Positions 1 through 5,734 of a stretch of DNA of 5,734 bases are shown here, piece after piece. The DNA is from Anaerolinea sp. (GTDB lineage Bacteria; Chloroflexota; Anaerolineae; JAAEKA01), in assembly GCA_014879765.1 (NCBI GenBank), contig JACSRL010000072.1, positions 1-5,734 of the forward strand. The letters are read 5' to 3'. Every line of letters starts with the position of its first letter. Positions within the stretch are counted from its first letter, which is position 1. The position numbers were made by a program, and so were the translations under genes. Under the pieces are notes generated by a model. The model saw only the letters and a list, made by a program, of their open reading frames with translations. It searched no databases and was not told the origin of the DNA.

Positions 1-73
1 TGCTCTGGCCGGTCTCCGACCGAGCCAGCCCGCAGAACCAATGCTCTGGCCGGTCTCCGACCGAGCCAGCCCG
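1..73. repeat. Two direct copies of a 32-nt hairpin repeat
   Basis: Positions 1-32 and 42-73 are identical over 32 nt, separated by a 9-nt spacer (CAGAACCAA). Each copy contains an inverted repeat: CTGGC and CGGTC on the left, a TCC loop, then GACCG, a bulged A and GCCAG, giving a 10-bp stem at 5-28 and again at 46-69. The first copy begins exactly at the window edge, so more copies may lie to the left. The form resembles REP/BIME-type intergenic palindromes. Two copies with one 9-nt spacer do not make a CRISPR array. No coding role is visible. The function is unknown; transcript-end protection, termination or a mobile palindrome are all possible. Confidence 0.85.
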
Positions 74-195
74 TGAGGACTGACGCCTGGACTGCAAAGT
101 ATAGCATAGATCCAGCATCCCAGCCAATATCGCCATCAGCGTCGTTGCCGGCAGCCCGGGGGGGTTGTCAGCAGCGGTCAGCGCCGATGGTTCAG
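74..195. other. Intergenic stretch without recognisable feature
   Basis: This stretch lies between the hairpin repeats and the terminator-like inverted repeat. No convincing coding region is seen on either strand: the short open frames have no ribosome-binding site, no family resemblance and run into regulatory DNA. It is less GC-rich than the genes and contains a run of seven G near 159-165. It may be the 3' untranslated part of a gene left of the window. Confidence 0.5.
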
Positions 196-254
196 CAGAG
201 GGTGGTTCTCGAAATAAACAGTTATGGAGAGAGCCACCCTCTGTGTCGTTTTTT
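196..254 (+). terminator. Putative intrinsic terminator of an upstream gene
   Basis: The left arm at 196-210 pairs with the right arm at 229-243 over 15 bp: 14 Watson-Crick pairs and one T-G wobble (T206/G233). The outer ten pairs, CAGAGGGTGG against CCACCCTCTG, are perfect. The loop is 18 nt (211-228). A run of six T follows at 249-254, five nt after the stem. Only the plus-strand reading places a T-run downstream, so it would stop transcription entering from the left. The long loop and the gap before the T-run are not ideal, so an operator or processing hairpin is an alternative. Confidence 0.55.
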
Positions 255-273
255 GACTGTCCAAAGTCGGTTC

Positions 274-301
274 TTGTCAATCTCAAGGTTTCTCGTATAA
301 T
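274..301 (+). promoter_or_regulatory. Sigma-70-type promoter for the three-gene cluster
   Basis: A -35 box TTGTCA at 274-279 (5 of 6 to TTGACA) and a perfect -10 box TATAAT at 296-301 are separated by 16 nt, which predicts a start of transcription near 307-309. The promoter lies just after the terminator-like inverted repeat and is the best promoter-like sequence upstream of the VWA/FHA gene. The predicted mRNA would have a leader of about 260 nt. Small palindromes (TTGAC/GTCAA at 253-257/276-280 and GACT/AGTC at 255-258/265-268) overlap or abut the -35 box and could bind a regulator. Confidence 0.7.
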
Positions 302-307
302 GGCATT

Positions 308-570
308 TGCTGTGTGAGGAAGAATACAGACGCCAACGGCTTCGCGGCCGGCGCTGTATCCAGGCGTTGTCCATGGAGGCTGGTTCTGTGATGGGTAGAT
401 TCTGAAGTACGAAAGCCAAACGCTGGCAGCCGCGTTGAAGCTTGATCCCATCAATCGGAGCTGCACAAATCCTCGTTCTGTTTTTATCGCTATCCCCTGG
501 CGGTCGTTGTTTCGGGCTATCGTCTGCTTTGCGCACTGGCTTCCAGCCGTGCAGCGCATAGGTTGATCTT
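308..570 (+). promoter_or_regulatory. Long structured 5' leader of the VWA/FHA gene
   Basis: This is the predicted untranslated leader. Three hairpins can be drawn. At 324-359, ATACAG/CTGTAT, CGCC/GGCG and GGC/GCC stack with a bulged A and an AAC bulge around a TTCGCG loop. At 426-464, GCAGC/GCTGC encloses TTGAT-CCC-ATCAA. At 530-558, TGCGC/GCGCA encloses CTGG-CTT-CCAG and ends two nt before the AGG at 560-562, the weak Shine-Dalgarno for the ATG at 571. None is followed by a T-run. A ten-codon open frame (373-405, MEAGSVMGRF) lies inside, with an AGG eight nt upstream. I recognise no known riboswitch class. The leader role is inferred from the promoter position. Confidence 0.4.
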
Positions 571-2556
571 ATGACCAAACCACATCTGCTTCCCTCCGTT
601 GTCCGCTTCGTTGTCGCCCTCGCCGGCCTGTTGCTCTTGCTGGCGGCTGCCCCTCTTCTGGCGCAGGACTCAGCCCCTGCTGAGCTCAAGATCACCGATA
701 TCGTCACCGATGAGTTCCCTGATGTCTCGGTTCTGGTCTACGGTCGAAATCTGGGCCAGGACCTGGGCAGCGTGCCGCTGACGCTGACCGAAGATGGCCG
801 CGCGCAAGCGGTGACCAGCAGTGAGTTGGTGGATGTGGGCACGCAGACGGTGCTGCTGCTGGACGCGTCCACCGACATCCGCAAGCCGGGGGCCACGGGC
901 GCCCCGCGTTTTCAGGAGGTCGTCGATCTGGTGGTGCGCGAGGTGGACAACACCAAGATCCTCTCGCCGCAGACCGACTGGCTGGCAGCCTACGCGCCGG
1001 CCGCGGAAGAGCGCATCAGCGCGATCAAGGATTGGACCACCGATCATGGCTTCCTGCGCAACAACTTCTACATCTACCAGCCGCCTGAGAAGATCGGCGA
1101 GACGCCGCTCTTCGAGTTGATCTACTTCGGCCTGGATGCCTTCCAGGATCCACAGCTCGACCCGAAGGCCCAGCGTTCGATGATCCTTTTCTCCGACGGC
1201 ATCGACAACGTCAGCGGCCTGCGCATCGACGATGCCATCGAGCGGGCCAATCAGATGGGGGTGGCCATCCACACGGTTCTGCTGGGCGAGGGGACGCGCG
1301 ATGGGCGCGCCAACATGGAGCGCATCGCGATCATGACCGGCGGCCAGTATATTCCCCTCACCGCACCGGAGGCGCTGGATCCGGTCTGGCGATCGATCGG
1401 CCAGGGCCGGCAACAGCGTCGGCTCAGCTACCGCACGCGCACCCTCCAGCCCAAGGAGATAGCCGTCGCGGCCCAGCTCGCCCAGAGCACGGTGACCGAT
1501 CGCGCAGCCTTCCCGGTGGTGCCGCCGCCGCCGCCGATTGAGATTCAGATCGTCCAGCCGGCGTCGGAGCAGGAGGTCGTGCGCAGCGGCGAATTCTACA
1601 CGACCCCGCTGGCCGCGCTGACGCCGGCTGTGCTGCCGATCCAGGTGAGCTTGACCTGGCCCGACGGCCGGCCGCGCGCCTTGCAGCGGGTGGAGTACAC
1701 CCTGGGCAGCGACACGCGCGTCGTGGACGCCGAGCCCTTCGACCGCATCGACTTTCCTATCGCCGCATTTGGCAACGGCAGCTACGCGCTGCGCGTGCAG
1801 GCCGTGGACGAGCTGGGCATCGCCGGAAACTCCAGGCCTTTGTCGATCAAGCTCGTCGAGAATCGGCCGGCACAGGCGGCGCCGGTGGTGGTCACGCTGG
1901 AGGAGCTGCCCTGCGAGGGGCTGCTCTGCCCCCAGAACATGCGCTGGCTGACCCTGGCCGCGCTGGCGCTGGCGCTGCTGGCCCTTTTCTTCGCCATCTT
2001 CGTGCTGCTGCGCAAGCCGGCCGTGCTGACGTCGGTGCAGCAGGCGGTCACCGGCACCATCAAGGCGGTTACGCAGCCCTTCACGCTGGACCGGCGCATG
2101 AAAGGCCCGCAGGCAGCCAAGGCCCGCCTGGTGCTGGTGGAGGGAGATGGCAACCTGCCGCAGTCGGTGGATATCGTCGGCAGCAACACCCGCATCGGCC
2201 GCGATTCCAGTCTGTCCAACGTGGTGCTGGATGACCCGCGCGTCTCGCGCTATCATTGCCGCATCGCCGAAGAGGGCGACGATCTTTTCCGCATCTATGA
2301 TGAGGGCAGCACCAGCGGCACCTACGTCAACTACAAGCCGGTGGACATCCGCGGCCAGGCCTTGCAGCACGGCGACCAGGTACACATCGGCCCCATCGGC
2401 ATGCGTTTCGAGATCTCCCGGCCCGGCGAGCAGCCTCCGGTGGATGAGTCGGCCACCGAACCCTACATGCCGCAGTTTGATGCTTTGCCCGATGACGATC
2501 CCTTCCGCACTGAGCCCTTCCGCTTGCAGACGCCCGAACGCAAGGACGGCCAGTAA
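571..2556 (+). CDS. Membrane-anchored VWA / Ig-like / FHA domain protein
   Basis: A 661-residue single-pass protein that probably links an outside binding event to phosphothreonine recognition inside the cell. Residues 1-31 form a signal peptide with a strong hydrophobic core, with cleavage likely after LLA. Residues 36-90 are a beta-rich lead-in common before bacterial VWA domains. The VWA domain spans about 91-285, with LLLDASTD (98-102 replacing DxSxS), T178 as possible third MIDAS ligand, and the LFSDGID strand. Residues 321-430 look Ig-like. C448 and C453 lie just outside the membrane helix (about 459-480). The FHA domain, about 517-615, keeps RIGRD, SRYH and SGTYVN, so phosphothreonine binding should be intact. 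An acidic tail holds TEP-aromatic motifs at T629 and T647 and TPE at T654. The ATG follows AGG at 560-562, and the signal peptide supports this start. First gene of the cluster; domain calls are firm, the biological role is inferred. Confidence 0.9.
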   Translation: MTKPHLLPSVVRFVVALAGLLLLLAAAPLLAQDSAPAELKITDIVTDEFPDVSVLVYGRNLGQDLGSVPLTLTEDGRAQAVTSSELVDVGTQTVLLLDASTDIRKPGATGAPRFQEVVDLVVREVDNTKILSPQTDWLAAYAPAAEERISAIKDWTTDHGFLRNNFYIYQPPEKIGETPLFELIYFGLDAFQDPQLDPKAQRSMILFSDGIDNVSGLRIDDAIERANQMGVAIHTVLLGEGTRDGRANMERIAIMTGGQYIPLTAPEALDPVWRSIGQGRQQRRLSYRTRTLQPKEIAVAAQLAQSTVTDRAAFPVVPPPPPIEIQIVQPASEQEVVRSGEFYTTPLAALTPAVLPIQVSLTWPDGRPRALQRVEYTLGSDTRVVDAEPFDRIDFPIAAFGNGSYALRVQAVDELGIAGNSRPLSIKLVENRPAQAAPVVVTLEELPCEGLLCPQNMRWLTLAALALALLALFFAIFVLLRKPAVLTSVQQAVTGTIKAVTQPFTLDRRMKGPQAAKARLVLVEGDGNLPQSVDIVGSNTRIGRDSSLSNVVLDDPRVSRYHCRIAEEGDDLFRIYDEGSTSGTYVNYKPVDIRGQALQHGDQVHIGPIGMRFEISRPGEQPPVDESATEPYMPQFDALPDDDPFRTEPFRLQTPERKDGQ

Positions 2557-2591
2557 GCAATCTCTCGCCATCCCTCCACAGGCCAACGACT

Positions 2592-4337
2592 ATGACTGAG
2601 TTAGCAGAAGGCAGCGCCATCGGTCCCTATCCCTACCGCATCATCCGCCGCCTGGGCCACAAGCAGGGCAACATGGCCGATGTCTACCTGGCCGCGATCG
2701 GCGACATTCTGGACACCAGCCAGGTCAACCTGGTGGTGGTCAAGATCACTCGCCAGGACGACACGCACGGCGAGTTCTTCCGCGCCACGCTGGAAAACGA
2801 GGTGGAGCGCCTGCGCCGGCTCAAGCATCCCGGCATCGTGCGCCTCTATCCCATTCAGCGGGAAGGGCTGCGCAACCTGCCCTACATGGCCCAGGCCAGC
2901 CTGCCGGGCCGCCCCTGGTTTGCGGTGATGGAGTATCTGGCCGGCGACACGCTGGCTCATCTGTTGCAAGAGCGGCGCCAGTTGGACATCGGCGTGGCCA
3001 TGGAGATCACGCGCAGCCTGGCAGCCACGCTGGACTACATCCACAACCTGAACCAGGTGCATCTGGACATCAAGCCGCAGAATGTCCTCTTCCGCGAGCC
3101 GTTGCAGGGGGGCAAGGACCCACAGCCGGTGCTGATCGACTTCGGCATCGCGCGCATGGCCGGGCAGGCCGGGCTGGAGGCCGGCACCCTGCAATGGCTC
3201 TCCCCGGAGCGGGTGCGCTTCGTGCGCGGCGACAAGCCGCCGGAGCTGGTGGTGCGGCCGCATCCCTCCATGGATGTCTACGCGCTGGGCATGATGCTTT
3301 ACGTGATGATCGCCGGCCGGCTGCCCTATGGCGAGCGGACGCGCAAGGGGATCACCACCGCCATCCTGGACGGCAGCCCCACGGCCCCCTCCACCTATCA
3401 CCGCATGGTACACAAGGAGCTGGATGACCTGGTGCTGATGGCGCTGGCGGCCGATCCCAGCCAGCGGCCCACGGCCGACGAGTTCGCCCGCGCCCTGGAG
3501 GAGCTGTCGATCCGGCTGGGCTATCGTTCGCACTACGGCCACCTGGCGCCGATCCCGGCGGCCGCGGCCCGGGCCCCGGCCGGCGGCGGCGGCCGCTCCA
3601 AGGCCAGAACCGCGGCCATGGCGCTGGCTGGCCTGGCGCTGGTGCAGGGGCTGGCGCTGGGCGTGCTGCTGCTGCCCAGGGTGGCCGGCCAGTCCAACGG
3701 CCAGACGCCGGCCCCGGCCGCGACGCAGGTGGCCCAGGCGACCGCGGCGCCGGTCAACCCCACCCAGCCGCCCACTGAGCCGGCCGCGGCGGTTCTCCCA
3801 ACGAGCGCGCCAACGGCCGGCGCCGGGGTGGCGCCGACCGCGCTTCCCGTCACGCCGGCCACCGCAGCGCCCACGGCCGCGACCCATGAGATCTCGACCC
3901 GCGTTCCCACCCGCACGCCGACCTCCACCCGCACGCCGGTTCCCGCGGCCACGGCGCCGGCCGGCGGCGGCCAGGCCACAATCACGCCGCAGCCGCAGAA
4001 CACGGCGGCGCTGGCGGTGAGCCTGGCCAGCCCGACCAACGGCAGCACATTGCGCGGCCGCCAGACCTTCTCCTGGCGCACCAGCGGCAATCTGCCCTCC
4101 GGCCAGGCCTACGAGGTGGTGATCTACCGGTCGGGCGCCAGCCCGTTGGGCGGCGCCGGGCTGGCCGAACCGACCACGAACAACACGCTGACCGTCGACC
4201 TGGACGCGCTCAACAACGACAGCAATCACCCGCTGAACCCGGGCGTGTGGCTGTGGGGCGTCAACCTGGTGCAGCGCGACCCCTATCAAGTGTTGCAGTC
4301 GCTGGCCAGCGGCTGGCAATTCAACTACCCGCCCTAG
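2592..4337 (+). CDS. Transmembrane Ser/Thr protein kinase with stalked ectodomain
   Basis: A 581-residue Hanks-type kinase, presumably the writer for the FHA protein and a counterpart of the phosphatase. The catalytic domain (about 12-310) shows an unusual Gly loop (LGHKQGNMADVYLA, 21-34), K51 in VVVK, helix-C E70, catalytic loop HLDIKPQN (157-164, D159, K161, N164), DFG at 183-185, SPE at 204-206, D228 in DVYALG and R292. The usual HRD is HLD, and the activation segment contains only T199 and S204 as possible phosphosites. A membrane helix spans about 341-362. A Thr/Pro/Ala stalk follows to about 472, and a beta-rich domain (473-581) with FSWR and GVWLWGVNLV closes the protein outside the cell. 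It has no cysteine. It lies 35 nt after the previous gene; its ribosome-binding site is weak (AGG at 2580-2582). Kinase identity is very secure; the ectodomain ligand is unknown. Confidence 0.95.
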   Translation: MTELAEGSAIGPYPYRIIRRLGHKQGNMADVYLAAIGDILDTSQVNLVVVKITRQDDTHGEFFRATLENEVERLRRLKHPGIVRLYPIQREGLRNLPYMAQASLPGRPWFAVMEYLAGDTLAHLLQERRQLDIGVAMEITRSLAATLDYIHNLNQVHLDIKPQNVLFREPLQGGKDPQPVLIDFGIARMAGQAGLEAGTLQWLSPERVRFVRGDKPPELVVRPHPSMDVYALGMMLYVMIAGRLPYGERTRKGITTAILDGSPTAPSTYHRMVHKELDDLVLMALAADPSQRPTADEFARALEELSIRLGYRSHYGHLAPIPAAAARAPAGGGGRSKARTAAMALAGLALVQGLALGVLLLPRVAGQSNGQTPAPAATQVAQATAAPVNPTQPPTEPAAAVLPTSAPTAGAGVAPTALPVTPATAAPTAATHEISTRVPTRTPTSTRTPVPAATAPAGGGQATITPQPQNTAALAVSLASPTNGSTLRGRQTFSWRTSGNLPSGQAYEVVIYRSGASPLGGAGLAEPTTNNTLTVDLDALNNDSNHPLNPGVWLWGVNLVQRDPYQVLQSLASGWQFNYPP

Positions 4338-4344
4338 ACTGGAT

Positions 4345-4348
4345 GGAG
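4345..4348 (+). promoter_or_regulatory. Ribosome-binding site of the PP2C gene
   Basis: GGAG at 4345-4348 sits seven nt before the ATG at 4356. It is the best Shine-Dalgarno of the three genes and fixes the phosphatase start: the frame is open further upstream to the kinase stop, but the six intervening codons include no start codon, and later starts would lose the N-terminal metal-binding motif. Confidence 0.75.
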
Positions 4349-4355
4349 CAGCGAT

Positions 4356-5734
4356 ATGCCCCCCAACAACGGCAGCAATGGCGCCTTTCTGATCGGCAGC
4401 TTCACCGATCCGGGGCGCAGCGGCAAGAACAACGAGGACAACCTGGCTGTTTTCGAGGTGGACTGGCAGGATGACCTGCGCCTGCGCCGGGTGCAGGTGG
4501 CGGTGGTGGCCGATGGCATCGGCGGCAACAACGCCGGCGAGATCGCCAGCAAGATCGCCGTGGAGAAGATCCAGGCCATCATGCACACCCAGCCCACGGT
4601 GCCCATCGTCGAGCGGCTGGAGCAGGCTCTGCAACAGGCCAACCATGAGATCTTCGACACCGGCCAGAACAATCCCGCGCTGGCGGGCATGGGCTCCACC
4701 GTGGTGGCCGCGGCGTTGGTGGACGATCTCTTGCAGGTGGTTCACGTGGGCGACAGCCGCGCCTATCTGGTGCGCGACGGGGTGGCCCATCGCCTGACCC
4801 TGGACCACACCTGGGCGCAGGAGGCCATCGAGATCGGCCGGCTGAGCCCTGAGGCGGCGCGCTCCCATCCCAACCGCAACGTCATCAAGCGTTTCCTGGG
4901 CGTCGACGACGCGCTGGACGTGGATCACAAGATCATCGACCTGAGCCAGGCCAGCGGCGGCGTCGAGGGGCCTGGCCGCTGGCCCATGGCGGAGCAGATG
5001 CGCCTGCTGCCGGGCGACACGGTGCTGCTCTGCTCCGATGGCCTGACCGACGAGCTGACCGATGCCGAGCTGGCCGGAGCGGTGCGCAAGTATGAGCCGC
5101 AGGTCGCGGCGGAGCAGTTGACGGCCATGGCCAACGCGCACGGCGGCCGCGACAACATCACCGTGGTCCTGCTGCGGATGCCCGGCGGCGCGCCCATTCC
5201 CACGGCCAGGCCGCCGGCCGCGGCTGGCGCCGGCGGCAAGAGCCGGCTGCCGATGGCGGTGGTGGGCGCGATTTTGGGCGTTCTGCTGCTTGCGGCGCTG
5301 GCCGCCCTTTTGCTGAGCCGTGGGGGGGGCGACCAGGCAGCGGGGACGCCAACCGCAGCCGCTGCCGTCGCCGTGGAGACCACCGTGGCGGAAGGGGTGG
5401 CGACCATGGACGCGCTGTTGGCCACGCCGGCGCAGATCCCCACGGCCGCGGCCATGGAGACGCCGACCGTGCCGGCGCTGGCGCCGACGGCCGACAGCAG
5501 CCAGAGTTCCACGGGAGCCGCTGGCGGCCAGCAGATCTCGACCGCCCTGCCGACGCACACGCCGACCTCCGTTCCGCCGACCCCCACCCCGACGCCGACC
5601 CGCGCCACGCCGGCCGGGCCGGCGACGACCGCCGCGCCGCGCACCAGCCCGGCCGCGGCCGGCAACGTGACCGTGGCGCTGCTGGAGCCGGGCGATGGGG
5701 ACACGCGCGAGGGAAACACCACCTTCCGCTGGAG
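4356..5734 (+). CDS. PP2C-family phosphatase with membrane helix and stalk, 3' truncated
   Basis: A metal-dependent Ser/Thr phosphatase, presumably the eraser opposing the kinase. It has 459 complete codons in the window and no stop, so the 3' end lies outside. The catalytic domain (about 10-275) holds the full PP2C set: R21 and NEDN (E27, D28), VADGIGG (D53), GMGSTVV (112-117), HVGDSRAYL (130-138), DHTW, LCSDGLTD (D228) and GRDNITVV (D266). All acidic metal ligands are present, so it should be active. A membrane helix spans about 299-321 and a Thr/Pro/Ala stalk of about 115 residues follows. At 437 an ectodomain begins (VTVALLEPGDGDT, then TTFRW), matching the first strands of the kinase ectodomain. 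It starts 18 nt after the kinase stop, in the same frame, which suggests translation from one mRNA. Single-domain soluble PP2Cs are commoner; a stalked outside domain on a phosphatase is less usual. Confidence 0.93.
   Translation, partial: MPPNNGSNGAFLIGSFTDPGRSGKNNEDNLAVFEVDWQDDLRLRRVQVAVVADGIGGNNAGEIASKIAVEKIQAIMHTQPTVPIVERLEQALQQANHEIFDTGQNNPALAGMGSTVVAAALVDDLLQVVHVGDSRAYLVRDGVAHRLTLDHTWAQEAIEIGRLSPEAARSHPNRNVIKRFLGVDDALDVDHKIIDLSQASGGVEGPGRWPMAEQMRLLPGDTVLLCSDGLTDELTDAELAGAVRKYEPQVAAEQLTAMANAHGGRDNITVVLLRMPGGAPIPTARPPAAAGAGGKSRLPMAVVGAILGVLLLAALAALLLSRGGGDQAAGTPTAAAAVAVETTVAEGVATMDALLATPAQIPTAAAMETPTVPALAPTADSSQSSTGAAGGQQISTALPTHTPTSVPPTPTPTPTRATPAGPATTAAPRTSPAAAGNVTVALLEPGDGDTREGNTTFRW

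Noticed and set aside
1..73. The repeats as a CRISPR array
   Set aside because: There are only two copies, a 9-nt spacer and no cas genes; the internal hairpin fits an intergenic palindrome better.
73..300. A 75-codon plus-strand open frame upstream of the operon
   Set aside because: It begins at the end of the hairpin repeat, runs through the terminator and promoter, and has no ribosome-binding site or protein character.
222..707. A 161-codon minus-strand open frame crossing the promoter region
   Set aside because: It overlaps the signal-peptide region of the VWA/FHA gene, the leader and the promoter, and its product has no recognisable features.
670..2586. A 638-codon minus-strand open frame antisense to the VWA/FHA gene
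   Set aside because: It is a composition shadow of the plus-strand gene, with no family motif or ribosome-binding site.
2601..5558. A very long open frame (about 985 codons) on the minus strand, antisense to the kinase and phosphatase genes
   Set aside because: Its translation is rich in Arg, Gly, Ala, His and Gln with no recognisable domain, while the plus strand encodes intact kinase and PP2C motifs. GC-rich third positions remove stops from the antisense frame.
5560..5650. The ACC/CCG-rich stalk as a variable tandem DNA repeat
   Set aside because: Codons are irregular and no unit longer than a few bases repeats exactly; it is a Thr/Pro-rich linker rather than a clean tandem repeat.
571..5734. 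A type VI secretion regulatory locus (PpkA/PppA/Fha-like)
   Set aside because: No secretion component is present, the FHA protein is a membrane receptor rather than a soluble one, and the VWA domain is on the FHA protein rather than on the kinase.

Overview
This window carries one plus-strand gene cluster of three genes behind a non-coding region of about 570 bases. The genes are GC-rich and the upstream region visibly less so. The proteins carry long Thr/Pro/Ala extracellular stalks of the TPTPTPT type and eukaryote-like Ser/Thr phospho-signalling domains. This points to a large-genome, probably monoderm bacterium, most likely a Chloroflexota lineage of the Anaerolineae/Caldilineae type. That assignment is an inference from protein style; there is no marker gene here, and Actinomycetota or other kinase-rich phyla cannot be excluded.

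Layout. Positions 1-73 hold two direct copies of a 32-nt hairpin-forming repeat. Positions 74-195 show nothing recognisable. Positions 196-254 form a long inverted repeat followed by a T-run, a likely terminator for a gene left of the window. A near-consensus sigma-70-type promoter follows (TTGTCA at 274-279, 16-nt spacer, TATAAT at 296-301). From there a leader of about 260 nt with three possible hairpins runs to the first gene. The genes are: (1) 571-2556, a single-pass protein with signal peptide, outside VWA and Ig-like domains, a membrane helix and a cytoplasmic FHA domain; (2) 2592-4337, a Ser/Thr kinase with a cytoplasmic catalytic domain, a membrane helix, a PT-rich stalk and a C-terminal extracellular beta-type domain; (3) 4356 to beyond the window end, a PP2C phosphatase with the same layout, cut off just as its ectodomain begins. 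Gaps of 35 and 18 nt on one strand suggest a single transcript.

How they fit together. Inside the cell there would be a writer (kinase), an eraser (PP2C) and a phosphothreonine reader (FHA). Outside there would be an adhesion or ligand-binding VWA/Ig module and two stalked ectodomains. The kinase and phosphatase ectodomains start with the same motif and their stalks share recognisable DNA, so the opposing enzymes seem to carry paralogous sensors. Other unusual points are a non-RD kinase with almost no phosphorylatable residues in its activation segment, and repeated TEP-aromatic motifs in the FHA protein's tail that could be phosphosites. Each domain family is known; the paired-sensor arrangement is what deserves a second look.
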